Shown: positions 8,031 to 17,185, numbered from the stretch's first letter. The stretch: 64,000 nucleotides of DNA from an uncultured Collinsella sp. (GCA_900545665.1 UQZU01000007.1:6942-70941); one strand, 5' to 3'. Program-made: numbers and translations. The notes: a model not told the origin generated them from the letters alone.

Positions 8031-9359
8031 AAAAGCCCCGCGCCGGTTGAGCACGGTAAACGCGATAACACAGATGACTGCCGACAAAATCGATCCGCAC
8101 GGCGAAGCGATGCCCATGGGAAACAGCGTGTCGGAATAGGCGTTCGACAGCAGCCACGCGCCCGGCACGCGAATGAGCGCCACGGCCAGCACGTTGTGCG
8201 CAAAGCCGATGTAGCTCTTGCCGTATGCAGCGAAAAAGCCGCTAAAGCAAATGTGGATGCCGGCAAAAATCGCGTCGAAAATGTAGCTGCGCATATAGCC
8301 GGTACCGGCGGCGACTACTGCAGCGTCCTTGGCAAAAAAGCCAATAAACGCTGGCGCCACCAGCCACATCAGCACCGTGATCAGGCAGCCGTACACCACC
8401 GAGATTGTCATGGCGTCCTTGAGTACCTGACGTGCGCGGTCGCCCTTGCCCGCGCCGGCATTTTGCGCCGTGAGCGCGCTGACGGTGGCACCCATGGAAC
8501 TTGGCACAATGAACAAAAAGCTGATCATCTTTTCGACCAGGCCCACGGCGGCGGCGTCGACGAGCCCTCGGTGGTTGGCAATGACGGTGATGAACATAAA
8601 CGCCACCTGGATGCAGCCGTCCTGCACGGCCACGGGCACGCCGATCTTAAGAATGCTGCCGAGCACCTCGGGCTGGGGGCGCAGGTCGCTACGCTTAACG
8701 TGGATGTTCGTGCGGCGGCTCTTGAGCCACACAAGCGCGAGGGCAACGCTGGCCGTCTGGGCGGTCACCGTGCCGAGCGCCGCGCCCACGGGGCCGAGCC
8801 CCATATGGCCGATAAACAAAAAATCGAGCGCGATGTTGATGATGCATGCCACGCCAATCACGTACATAGGCGAGCGCGAATCGCCCAGCCCGCGAAAGAT
8901 GGCCGAAAGAATATTGTACGCGGCGATAAACGGAATGCCGATAAAGCAAATGCGCAGGTAGGCGGCAGTGCCTTCGACTGCCTCGGCCGGCGTGCCAATG
9001 AGCGCCACGATCTGCGGGCACAGCGCAAGCAGGACGGCGGCCAGTACCACCGAGACGCCCATAAACAGCGTGATGGTGTTGCCGATGGCTGCCTCGGCGC
9101 GGTCAAACCGACGCGAGCCCACAGCGTGGCCGACGATAACCGTCGTTCCCATGGCCAGGCCCACGAGCGTCACAGTGATGATATAGAGCGTCTGCGCGCC
9201 ATTGCCCACGGCGGTGATGCCGGCGGCACCGCTGAACTGCCCCATCATGTACAGGTCGGCCATGCCGTAGAGCATCTGCAAAAAGTACGAGAGCATATAG
9301 GGCAGGGCAAAGACCGCGATGGTCTTAAGGACATTGCCGCGTGTGAGGTCGTGTTCCAT
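8013..9359 (-). CDS. MATE-family multidrug efflux transporter
   Basis: This is a polytopic inner-membrane antiporter of the MATE (NorM/DinF-like) superfamily, 448 aa, with about 12 hydrophobic helices in two similar halves. The N terminus MEHDLTRGNVLKTIAVFALP and the early MLYGMADLYMMGQF segment are typical of the gut-Firmicute/actinobacterial VmrA-like branch. Such proteins exchange sodium or protons for cationic drugs, but the substrate cannot be told from the sequence. It is transcribed away from the ABC exporter at 9618. The downstream remnant of a GyrI-type domain hints that a regulator once accompanied it. Confidence 0.94.
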   Translation of the reverse strand: MEHDLTRGNVLKTIAVFALPYMLSYFLQMLYGMADLYMMGQFSGAAGITAVGNGAQTLYIITVTLVGLAMGTTVIVGHAVGSRRFDRAEAAIGNTITLFMGVSVVLAAVLLALCPQIVALIGTPAEAVEGTAAYLRICFIGIPFIAAYNILSAIFRGLGDSRSPMYVIGVACIINIALDFLFIGHMGLGPVGAALGTVTAQTASVALALVWLKSRRTNIHVKRSDLRPQPEVLGSILKIGVPVAVQDGCIQVAFMFITVIANHRGLVDAAAVGLVEKMISFLFIVPSSMGATVSALTAQNAGAGKGDRARQVLKDAMTISVVYGCLITVLMWLVAPAFIGFFAKDAAVVAAGTGYMRSYIFDAIFAGIHICFSGFFAAYGKSYIGFAHNVLAVALIRVPGAWLLSNAYSDTLFPMGIASPCGSILSAVICVIAFTVLNRRGAFDKLAA

Positions 9360-9548
9360 GGGCGGGGCTTTCTGGCTGGGTTTCTTTACGTACCAGTGTA
9401 GTGAAAACCCTATAACGATTGTAGAGTCAAGGTTTGTGATGACGCCGGAGCGAAAAAGTCTCGCGCACCATTATTCCGAGTGAATATGGACACACATCAC
9501 GAGAACTCGCCGCCGGCGCTAACCTTGCAGAAAACGATTTCGGAATAC

Positions 9549-9576
9549 TTGACACCATTATTCGGCGCGCAATAAT
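9549..9576 (+). promoter_or_regulatory. Sigma-A type promoter for the ABC exporter
   Basis: A perfect -35 TTGACA (9549-9554), a 16-bp spacer and AATAAT (9571-9576) lie 42 bp before the GTG start of the first ABC gene. The sequences TTATTCCGA upstream (from about 9471) and TCGGAATA just before the -35 are inverted and could be an operator. Confidence 0.75.
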
Positions 9577-9617
9577 ACGTGCGTTTGCGAACAACGTTTG
9601 ATGGGGGTTGAACCTGC

Positions 9618-11447
9618 GTGCGCAATCTCAAAATACTGTTTTCCTATCTAGGGGCATACCGTCGCGATGCCATCCTCGGCGTGTTCTTTGTGTCGGTCGA
9701 GACGGTGCTCGAGCTGTTTATCCCGGTCATCATGGCCAACATCATCGATGTGGGCGTGCCTGCGGGTGATATCAACTACATGCTGCTGCAGGGGTCGTAC
9801 ATGTTGGTGTGCGCTGCGCTTTCGCTGGTACTGGGCTTGGGTTATGCACACACGTCCGCCCGCGTTGCCTCGGGCCTAGGCGCTAACCTGCGCGAGGCTG
9901 AGTACAAAAAGATTCAGACGCTCGCTTTTGGTAACCTGGACAACTACGACGCCAGCTCACTCGTCACCCGCATGACCACGGACATCACCGTTATCCAAAA
10001 TGCTGCGGGCAACGGCTTTCGCCCTATGGTGCGCGGCCCGGTGACGCTTATCGTCGGCCTTATCTACGCGCTGATGCTGTCGCGCCCGCTCGCCACCGTC
10101 TTTGCGATCATCTTGCCCGTGCTGGCAATCGTGCTGGGCGTCATCACCTATCGCGTGAGCCCGCTCTACCGCCAACTCCAGACCTCGATGGACCACCTCA
10201 ACGGCGTGGTACAGGAAGACCTCACCGCCGTGCGTGCCGTCAAGGCCTACGTTCGTACCGAGCACGAGGAGGCCAAGTTCGACACCGTCAATACCGAGCT
10301 CGCGCGCACTGCGACAAAGACCTTTGGCAGCGCGGTGCTCAACCTGCCGGTGTTTCAGCTGTCGATGTACGTGGCTGCGCTCTCTATCCTGTGGATTGGC
10401 GGCCGCATGATTCTCGCCGGCAAGCTGGGCGTGGGCTCGCTCACGGGCTTTATGAGCTACGTGCTGCTGATCATGAATTCGCTCATGATGATTTCCAACG
10501 TGTTTTTGCTGCTCACGCGCGCTCTTACGAGTGTGGGCCGTATCGCCGAGGTGCTCGATGAGGAGCCCTTTATCGCCAACCCCGCGGGAGACCTCGCGAT
10601 TGCGGCGCCAGCGGACGGCAGTATCGAGTTTCGCGATGTTTCCTTTAAATACCGCGCGGATGCAGCCGAGGATGTGCTCGAGCATATCGACCTTCGCATC
10701 GAGAGCGGCTCGACGGTGGGCATCCTCGGCGGCACGGGCTCGGGCAAGAGCTCACTTGTGCAGCTGATTGCGCGCCTGTACGACGCCACCGAAGGCGCCG
10801 TGCTTGTGGGCGGACGCGACGTGCGCGACTACGACCTCGCCGCCTTGCGCGACGCTGTGGGCATTGTGCTGCAAAAGAATGTGCTGTTCACGGGCACCGT
10901 GCGCGAGAACCTGCAGTGGGGCAATCCGCAGGCGTCGGACGATGAGCTCCTCGCGGCTTGCCGCGCGGCGTGCGTGGACGAGTTCCTTGATCGCATCGGC
11001 GGGCTGGACGGCGAGTTGGGCCAAGGCGGCGCCGGTGTCTCGGGTGGCCAGAAGCAACGTCTGTGCATCGCGCGCACGCTGCTCAAGCATCCGCGCGTGC
11101 TCATTTTTGATGACTCCACCAGCGCGGTCGATATGGCGACCGACGCAAAGATTCGCGAGCACATCGCTCGGATTCCCGATGCGACCGTGCTCATCATCGC
11201 CCAGCGCATCGCGAGTGTCATGGATGCCGATCGCATTGTGGTGCTGGACGACGGTCGTGTCCACGGCGTGGGCACGCACGAGGAACTGCTGGCGGGCGAC
11301 AACATATACCAGGAGATTTACGCCTCGCAGATGGAGTTTGCGGGGAACGCGGACGCCGGCGATGGCAACGACGGTGGCTGCGCGAATGATCCGTTTTCCT
11401 CCGTCGCATGCGGATCGCCCTTGGAAGGGGGTGAGCGTCATGCCTAA
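9618..11447 (+). CDS. ABC exporter half-transporter with degenerate ATPase site
   Basis: This is one half of a heterodimeric type IV ABC exporter, 609 aa, with six transmembrane helices (about 1-310) followed by a nucleotide-binding domain. The Walker A is GGTGSGKS (371-378) and the signature is VSGGQKQR (about 474-481). In Walker B (VLIFDDS) the catalytic Glu is replaced by Asp499. The H-loop His is replaced by Gln529 (IIAQR). These changes mark it as the degenerate-site subunit. The GTG start has GGGGGTTG upstream and a strong promoter. The gene overlaps the partner by 8 bp. The last 20 codons (DPFSSVACGSP) are made from dispersed repeat C, an odd recent-looking extension. The substrate is unknown. 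Confidence 0.95.
   Translation: MRNLKILFSYLGAYRRDAILGVFFVSVETVLELFIPVIMANIIDVGVPAGDINYMLLQGSYMLVCAALSLVLGLGYAHTSARVASGLGANLREAEYKKIQTLAFGNLDNYDASSLVTRMTTDITVIQNAAGNGFRPMVRGPVTLIVGLIYALMLSRPLATVFAIILPVLAIVLGVITYRVSPLYRQLQTSMDHLNGVVQEDLTAVRAVKAYVRTEHEEAKFDTVNTELARTATKTFGSAVLNLPVFQLSMYVAALSILWIGGRMILAGKLGVGSLTGFMSYVLLIMNSLMMISNVFLLLTRALTSVGRIAEVLDEEPFIANPAGDLAIAAPADGSIEFRDVSFKYRADAAEDVLEHIDLRIESGSTVGILGGTGSGKSSLVQLIARLYDATEGAVLVGGRDVRDYDLAALRDAVGIVLQKNVLFTGTVRENLQWGNPQASDDELLAACRAACVDEFLDRIGGLDGELGQGGAGVSGGQKQRLCIARTLLKHPRVLIFDDSTSAVDMATDAKIREHIARIPDATVLIIAQRIASVMDADRIVVLDDGRVHGVGTHEELLAGDNIYQEIYASQMEFAGNADAGDGNDGGCANDPFSSVACGSPLEGGERHA
11387..11416. repeat. Dispersed palindrome family C, copy 2, inside a coding end
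   Basis: TGATCCGTTTTCCTCCGTC (11387-11405) is the exact reverse complement of 5154-5172. A degraded right arm (GCGGATC) follows. It encodes residues DPFSSVACGS at the C terminus of the ABC protein. Confidence 0.65.
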
Positions 11448-13338
11448 GACCGCAGCCCAAGCACGCCCGGCCGACCTCAAGCGCACTGTGCGCCGCCTGC
11501 TCTCCTACATGGGGCATGCCAAGTTCTCGTTGCTCGCGGTGGGCGTGCTCGCCTCCGTTGCCGCCATCGCGAGCCTCGCCGGCACCTACATGGTGCGCCC
11601 CATCGTTAACGGTTTGGCCACGGGCGGGGAGGAACTGCTCGCCAAGCAGGTCATCCTGACGGCGATCATCTACGCCGCGGGCGTGCTCTCGGCCCTGGGC
11701 TACTCACAGATCATGGTGCGCGCGGCCCAACACGTGGTGTCCGATATTCGCCGCGACCTGTTCGCGCACATCCAGACGCTGCCGCTCAGTTATTTTGACA
11801 GCACGCGCTCGGGCGACATCATGAGTTTTTTCACCAACGACGTCGACACCGTCTCCGAGGCGCTTAACAACAGCTTTGCCAACGTGATTCAGGCCGCCAT
11901 TCAGGTTGTGGGCACCACGGCTATGCTCATCATCCTTAACTGGCAGCTCACGATTATCACACTCGTGTGCGATGCGGCCATTGTGCTGTATGCGCGCTAT
12001 TCGGGCGCGCGCTCTAAGCGCTTCTTTGCCGCCCAGCAGGCATCGCTTGGCGATCTGGACGGATATATCGAAGAAATGGTCTCGGGCCAAAAGGTCATCA
12101 AGGTCTTTAACCGTGAGGCGGCGAATGTCGCCGGCTTTGCCTGCCGCAACGACGAGCTTCGCCGCACCGGCACCGCCGCCGTGAGCTATGCCAACTCCAT
12201 GGTGCCCATGACTGTCGTGATTGGCTACGTCAACTATGCCATCGTCGCCGTGGCGGGCGGCATGCTCTGCATCAAGGGGCTCGCCGACGTAGGTGCGCTC
12301 GCGAGCTACCTGGTCTTTGTGCGCCAGGCCGCCATGCCCATCAACCAGTTTACGCAGCTCGGCAACTTCTTGCTCAACGCGTTGGCCGGTGCCGAGCGCC
12401 TGTTTGCGGCTATGGACCTTGAGCCCGAGGTGGACGAGGGCTGCGTGGAGCTGGTGCAGACGGGCGATGCCGCGTGGGCGTGGAAAATTCCCGAGGGCCA
12501 GGGCGTGGGCGTCTACGGGCACCTGCATGACGTGGCAGCCGTTGATGAGTCGGGCCGCGCGGTGGCCGCCGACGGCACCGAGCTCACGTGCGGCTTGGTT
12601 CCGCTTGCCGGCGACGTGCGCTTCCATGCCGTGGACTTTTCCTACGTGCCGGGCGCCCGCGTGCTCACGGACCTCAACCTGTTTGCCAAGCCGGGGCAAA
12701 AGATTGCGTTTGTGGGCTCCACGGGCGCCGGCAAGACGACCATTGCCAACCTCATCAACCGCTTCTACGAGGTCGATGACGGCGAGATCACGTACGACGG
12801 CATCGACGTCAAGCACATTGCCAAGGCCAGCCTGCGCGGGTCGCTCGGCATTGTGCTGCAGGACACGCACCTGTTTAGCGGCACCATTGCGCAGAACATC
12901 CGCTTTGGCAAGCTCGACGCGACCGACGAGGAGGTACGCGCCGCTGCCGAGGCCGCCTGCGCCGACTCGTTTATCCGCCGTCTGCCGCGGGGCTACGACA
13001 CACCGGTCACGGCCGACGGCGCCAACCTGTCGCAGGGTCAGCGTCAGCTGCTCGCCATCGCGCGCGTGGCCGTCGCCGATCCGCCGGTGCTCATCCTGGA
13101 CGAGGCCACGAGCTCCATTGACACGCGTACCGAAAAGCTCATCGAGCGCGGTATGGACCGCATCATGCGCGGACGCACCACGTTTATGATCGCGCACCGC
13201 CTGTCCACTGTCCGCGACGCCGACGCCATCATGGTCCTCGAACACGGCCGCATCATCGAGCGCGGCACGCACGAAGAGCTGCTCGCCCAGCACGGCGAGT
13301 ACTGGCAGCTGGCGCATGGCTTAAAAGAGTTGGATTAA
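11440..13338 (+). CDS. ABC exporter half-transporter with canonical ATPase site
   Basis: This is the second half of the heterodimeric exporter, 632 aa from the ATG at 11440, which is preceded by GGAAGGGGGTGA. Six transmembrane helices (about 20-330) are followed by a long acidic linker of about 60 residues not usual in the family. The nucleotide-binding domain follows, with Walker A GSTGAGKT (426-433), signature LSQGQRQL, Walker B VLILDEATSS with catalytic Glu555, and the H-loop His586. The non-standard signature (Q for the first G) is the complement of the degenerate Walker B in the partner, as in BmrCD- or TM287/288-type pairs. It is co-transcribed with the upstream gene through an 8-bp overlap. 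Confidence 0.96.
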   Translation: MPKTAAQARPADLKRTVRRLLSYMGHAKFSLLAVGVLASVAAIASLAGTYMVRPIVNGLATGGEELLAKQVILTAIIYAAGVLSALGYSQIMVRAAQHVVSDIRRDLFAHIQTLPLSYFDSTRSGDIMSFFTNDVDTVSEALNNSFANVIQAAIQVVGTTAMLIILNWQLTIITLVCDAAIVLYARYSGARSKRFFAAQQASLGDLDGYIEEMVSGQKVIKVFNREAANVAGFACRNDELRRTGTAAVSYANSMVPMTVVIGYVNYAIVAVAGGMLCIKGLADVGALASYLVFVRQAAMPINQFTQLGNFLLNALAGAERLFAAMDLEPEVDEGCVELVQTGDAAWAWKIPEGQGVGVYGHLHDVAAVDESGRAVAADGTELTCGLVPLAGDVRFHAVDFSYVPGARVLTDLNLFAKPGQKIAFVGSTGAGKTTIANLINRFYEVDDGEITYDGIDVKHIAKASLRGSLGIVLQDTHLFSGTIAQNIRFGKLDATDEEVRAAAEAACADSFIRRLPRGYDTPVTADGANLSQGQRQLLAIARVAVADPPVLILDEATSSIDTRTEKLIERGMDRIMRGRTTFMIAHRLSTVRDADAIMVLEHGRIIERGTHEELLAQHGEYWQLAHGLKELD

Positions 13339-13387
13339 CCCGTTCGAGCACGATGCTTTGGTCCCTCCATGCTCCTCACCTCACCTC

Positions 13388-13452
13388 AAACCATCACAAC
13401 ATTCGACATTTTTTGCCAAAATCGGGAAAAGCATCGAATGTTGTGATGGTTT
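13388..13452. repeat. Dispersed hairpin family B, copy 1
   Basis: The 19-bp arms AAACCATCACAACATTCGA and their exact reverse complement flank a 27-bp AT-rich centre. Copies lie at 14632, 18731 and 30456. This copy has the same centre orientation as the 14632 copy, and the two flank the nuclease-like gene. It follows the ABC operon by 50 bp and could terminate it. Confidence 0.85.
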
Positions 13453-13553
13453 TTCTGCCACTCGACCGGGTGGAATCGCTTTCTTGCGCATGAAGGTGTG
13501 CGGATCCGTGGGCAGGGGAATAAGGTTGGTTATCCGACTCCATTGGAGGGCTC

Positions 13554-14591
13554 ATGGACCTGCCGATCGTCCTGTCCCATAAGACTGCCTGGCTGTACCA
13601 CAACGTGGCGCGCCCATCCGAGCCGCTCTCGCGAGCAATCAGCCTATACGATGAAGACTCGCTTGCTAACGAGGCGGAGCCGACTGCGGACCTGCCCAAA
13701 TTGGGACTCGATACCAAGGGGCTGAGGGCTTCAACGGCAGTCGGGATCGTTACCGACTATCTGGTTTCGCTCGGTATTCCACGAGAAGAGCTCGATCATA
13801 TCGACACGCTCGTCAACTTTGATTTTGAGCGCTCGACGCCGGCTGGATTTAGGTGCCACGTGTTTGGGGCGCCGGTACCTCCAGGCCATCTTATCGAGGT
13901 GGCAGAGGGCCTTCTGGTGGTTGATGAGGCCATGTGCTTTGTCCAAGCGGGTTCGTGGATGAGTGAGCCCGAGCAGCTGGAATATGGCTACGAAATCTGT
14001 GCCCGATACCATTTGAATCATCTGTCGACAGGCGATTATATCGAGATGGGGCAGAGGTATACCGTCGCCGATTTGATTGCTTATTGCAATGAGAACCGAT
14101 CTCGTCAGGGGGCCATACGCGCGGCCGCCGTGCTCAAGCGCGTGCACGATGGCGCGCGGTCGCCCATGGAGACGGCCACCGCAATCATGGTCGTAGCAAA
14201 ACGTTCCCAGGGAGGGCTGGGATACGCCAAGATCGAGCTCAACCATCGGGTCGATGTTCCCAACGAGTTCAAGTATCTCGCAAAGGCCGGGTATTTCGAA
14301 ATCGACGTATATGCGCCTGCGAGCGGTACGGGGATTGAGTACAACGGCTCGGACCATCTTGATAAACAGCGCAGCGCGTCGGATGCGGAGCGTATGACCG
14401 TGCTGAGCGCGCTGGGCTTTAGGATGATCGTCCTCACCGGGACTCAGTTTGCCCACCAGCTGCAATTGCACCGGGCGATGAATGCCATCGCGCTCGCTAT
14501 GGGCCTCAAGTGCGACCGAAGCGAAGCGTTCCAGAAACGTCAGAACGACCTGAGAGAATTCGTGATTCGGCACTGGGACGGCGGCCTTTAG
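13554..14591 (+). CDS. DUF559-like putative endonuclease-fold protein
   Basis: This 345-aa cytoplasmic protein has no secretion signal or membrane segment. The C-terminal third contains FEIDVYAPASGTGIEYNG, where Asp251 and Glu262 followed by YNG-D match the core of the PD-(D/E)XK nuclease fold in DUF559/Vsr-like proteins. The segment MIVLTGTQF about 40 residues later fits the following strand. The N-terminal 200 residues resemble the AbiEi-like or DUF559-partner domains common in Coriobacteriia, but I cannot name them. The gene stands alone between two family B hairpins, in line with an autonomous acquired cassette. A housekeeping role cannot be excluded. The ATG at 13554 follows GGAGGGCTC. 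Confidence 0.75.
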   Translation: MDLPIVLSHKTAWLYHNVARPSEPLSRAISLYDEDSLANEAEPTADLPKLGLDTKGLRASTAVGIVTDYLVSLGIPREELDHIDTLVNFDFERSTPAGFRCHVFGAPVPPGHLIEVAEGLLVVDEAMCFVQAGSWMSEPEQLEYGYEICARYHLNHLSTGDYIEMGQRYTVADLIAYCNENRSRQGAIRAAAVLKRVHDGARSPMETATAIMVVAKRSQGGLGYAKIELNHRVDVPNEFKYLAKAGYFEIDVYAPASGTGIEYNGSDHLDKQRSASDAERMTVLSALGFRMIVLTGTQFAHQLQLHRAMNAIALAMGLKCDRSEAFQKRQNDLREFVIRHWDGGL

Positions 14592-14631
14592 GGGCGCTTT
14601 GGTCCTTCTACGGGGTGCCGTGGGTAGGCAG

Positions 14632-14692
14632 ACCATCACAACATTCGACGTTTTTCGCCGAAAACGGGAAAAGTGACGAATGTTGCGATGGT
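14632..14692. repeat. Dispersed hairpin family B, copy 2
   Basis: Arms ACCATCACAACATTCG and CGAATGTTGCGATGGT flank a 29-bp AT-rich centre similar to copy 1 and in the same orientation. One arm mismatch is visible. It sits 40 bp after the nuclease-like gene. Confidence 0.85.
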
Positions 14693-14826
14693 TTGTATGC
14701 TGAGGATGGGCTTGGAAAGTCCGTCCTGCTCGAAGCGCCCTGTCCTGTCGTACGGGTGTCGGCGTGATTCTCTCGTGGGGTATTATGTTTTCCGAAGAAT
14801 AAAACGCCGCGTGAGGGGAGGGCTGC

Positions 14827-15882
14827 GTGGACGGGCACGTGCAACATGACGGCTTTGGCCGCGATATCAACTACCTGCGCATTGCCGTCACCGACAAGTG
14901 CAATTTCCGCTGCATTTACTGCATGCCGGCCGATGGCGTGGCGCCCCGCGCACACGACGAGCTGCTCAGCGCCGAGGAAATCGCCCGCTTTGTGCGCCTG
15001 GTGGCGAGGGAGGGCATTCGCCGCGTACGCCTGACGGGCGGTGAGCCGCTGGTCAGCCGCCGTATCATCCCGCTCATTCGTGACATCCGTGCGATTCCGC
15101 AGATCGAGGACATCTCGCTCACCACCAACGGCGCCCTGCTACCCAAGCTGGCGCCGCGGCTCAAAGATGCTGGGCTTAACCGCGTCAACATCTCGCTCGA
15201 CACGCTCGACCCCACGCTCTTTGGAAAGATCACGCGCCTGGGTCGACTCGAACAGACCATGGCTGGCATCGACGCGGCGTTGGCTTGGGGCTTTGAGCCC
15301 GTTAAGGTCAACTGCGTTGTTGTGCGCCGGCTCAACCAGGATGTGGCGGCCCTCGCGCGGCTCACGCTCGACCGCCCCATCCACCTGCGCTTTATCGAAT
15401 ACATGCCCATCGGCGACGAGCGCACGAGCTCGCATTGCGCTGTGGACCCGCATGCGCCCACGCTCAATCCCGAGCTGTGGGACGCGAGCGATACCGTGCC
15501 GAGCGACGAGTTACGGGCGCGCATCAATGCCGGGGCCGCCGCGGCGGGACTGGGCGAGCTCGAGCCGCTCGACATCAACGACGCTCCTGCCGGCGCGGGC
15601 CCTGCGCGCTATTGGCACTTTCCGGGCGCGGCGGGGACGGTCGGCTTCATTAGCGCCATGTCCAACCATTTTTGTGCGAATTGCAACCGTCTGCGCCTGA
15701 CGGCCGATGGCAACGTGCGTCCGTGCCTGTTCAGCGATGCCGAGTATTCGGTGCGTGAGGCGCTGCGCCGTGGTGATGATATGCAGGTACTTTCGATTTG
15801 GCGCGATGCCGTGGCCCACAAACCGCAGGAACACGCGATAATTGAGGGCACGCAACGATTTATGTCCCAAATCGGAGGATGA
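14827..15882 (+). CDS. moaA: GTP 3',8-cyclase (molybdenum cofactor synthesis)
   Basis: MoaA is a radical SAM enzyme that, with MoaC, converts GTP to cyclic pyranopterin monophosphate. The 351-aa protein carries the N-terminal cluster CNFRCIYC (Cys25, Cys29, Cys32), the GGEPL motif, and the C-terminal cluster CANCNRLRL followed by CLF. It ends in the conserved Gly-Gly. The GTG start follows GGGGAGGGC. The stop codon lies 4 bp before the ATG of the moaC-mobB fusion, whose ribosome-binding site is inside moaA, so the two form one operon. No molybdopterin synthase or molybdate transporter genes are in the window. Confidence 0.97.
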   Translation: MDGHVQHDGFGRDINYLRIAVTDKCNFRCIYCMPADGVAPRAHDELLSAEEIARFVRLVAREGIRRVRLTGGEPLVSRRIIPLIRDIRAIPQIEDISLTTNGALLPKLAPRLKDAGLNRVNISLDTLDPTLFGKITRLGRLEQTMAGIDAALAWGFEPVKVNCVVVRRLNQDVAALARLTLDRPIHLRFIEYMPIGDERTSSHCAVDPHAPTLNPELWDASDTVPSDELRARINAGAAAAGLGELEPLDINDAPAGAGPARYWHFPGAAGTVGFISAMSNHFCANCNRLRLTADGNVRPCLFSDAEYSVREALRRGDDMQVLSIWRDAVAHKPQEHAIIEGTQRFMSQIGG

Positions 15883-15886
15883 TCAT

Positions 15887-17185
15887 ATGGCCAAGAGCAG
15901 GTACGCCGATGCCACCAAGGCCGCTCGCAGGGCCGCGATGTCTGCCCACAAAGTCACGGCTGCGGCCAGCGATGCCGTTGCAGGCGCGCAGTCGACTGCC
16001 AGCGCTGCCACCGAGCCCGCCCGCGACGCCCGTCGCGACGAGCTGACGCACGTGGACGCCAAGGGCGAGGTGCGCATGGTCGACGTGTCCGACAAGGCCG
16101 AGACCCATCGCATCGCTATCGCCGAGGGTACCATCCTCATGCATCCCGAGACGCAGGCCATGGTGCTGCAGGACCGCGCCAAAAAGGGTGACGTGCTTGC
16201 CTGCGCGCGCGTGGCGGGCATCATGGCCATCAAGCGCACGAGCGATATTATTCCCATGTGCCATCCGCTGCTCATTACCAAGAGCAAGTGCGACATTGCG
16301 CCCATCGCTGCGGCGGGGACGCCGGCCGAGGACGTGCCCGAGGGCTGGGCGCCGGCGCGCGCGGACGGACAGGTTGGCTTTCACGTACTGGTTACGGCGG
16401 GCGTGACGGGTAAGACGGGCATCGAGATGGAGGCCCTGACCGGCGCGAGCGCCGCGTGCCTAACGATCTACGACATGTGCAAGGCGGTCGATCGCGGCAT
16501 GGAGATCGTCGACGTGCGCCTGCTGCACAAAGAGGGCGGCCGCTCGGGCGTGTGGGATCGCGCAGAGCGTCAGGCCGCTGTTGTTGGGGCCGTGGCCGCT
16601 GACGGTGCCGCGCCCGCGAGCGCACCCGTCGCCGTCGCGCCCGCAGCTCCGGCACCGGCCGTCCCCGCGATCGCGTTTATCGGCTACCAGAACTCGGGCA
16701 AGACCACGCTCGTCGAGAAGGTTATCGCCGAGCTTACCCGCCGCGGCCTGCGCGTGGGTTCGCTCAAGCATCATGGGCATCACGGCTTTGATATCGACGT
16801 GCCCGCTAAGGACACCTGGCGCCATCACCAGGCCGGATCCAAGCACGTGGGCCTCATCTGCGCCACGCGCTGGGCGGAGTACGCCGACACGCGCGAGGAG
16901 GACGAGATGTCCGCGCGCGAGCTGCTGTCGCGCTACAACGATGTCGACGTGGTGATCATCGAGGGCTACAAGACCGAGGGCTTCGACAATATCGTGGTCG
17001 CGCGCTCCGGTGTCGACCGTCTGCGCGGCAAGAGCTCGCTCGACTTGGTCGACGGTCACACGCTGGCCCTTGCCTGTAACGAGGCCCTGGCACGCCAGGC
17101 ATTCGACGCCGGCTTCGCGACCCGAGCCATCAACATCAACGACGCCCGAGCTATCTGTGACCTGATTCAAGACTATCTGGCCTAA
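15887..17185 (+). CDS. MoaC-MobB fusion protein
   Basis: Two molybdenum-cofactor proteins are fused in one 432-aa chain. Residues about 45-215 are MoaC (cyclic pyranopterin monophosphate synthase), with MCHPL, GVTGKTGIEMEALTGA and DMCKAVDR. An Ala/Pro linker (about 225-258) follows. Residues 260-432 are MobB, the GTP-binding adapter of guanine dinucleotide cofactor synthesis, with P-loop GYQNSGKTT (266-274) and the H-G-H-H-G-F-D region. The N terminus has a 45-residue Ala-rich extension. The ATG at 15887 follows GGAGGATG; the longer frame from 15842 overlaps moaA and is rejected. The fusion puts an early and a late pathway step in one polypeptide. The early step pairs with moaA upstream. Confidence 0.95.
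   Translation: MAKSRYADATKAARRAAMSAHKVTAAASDAVAGAQSTASAATEPARDARRDELTHVDAKGEVRMVDVSDKAETHRIAIAEGTILMHPETQAMVLQDRAKKGDVLACARVAGIMAIKRTSDIIPMCHPLLITKSKCDIAPIAAAGTPAEDVPEGWAPARADGQVGFHVLVTAGVTGKTGIEMEALTGASAACLTIYDMCKAVDRGMEIVDVRLLHKEGGRSGVWDRAERQAAVVGAVAADGAAPASAPVAVAPAAPAPAVPAIAFIGYQNSGKTTLVEKVIAELTRRGLRVGSLKHHGHHGFDIDVPAKDTWRHHQAGSKHVGLICATRWAEYADTREEDEMSARELLSRYNDVDVVIIEGYKTEGFDNIVVARSGVDRLRGKSSLDLVDGHTLALACNEALARQAFDAGFATRAININDARAICDLIQDYLA

Noticed and set aside
8196..9401. 401-codon plus-strand frame opposite the MATE gene
   Set aside because: Charged low-complexity shadow; the minus-strand product has clear membrane helices of the MATE family.
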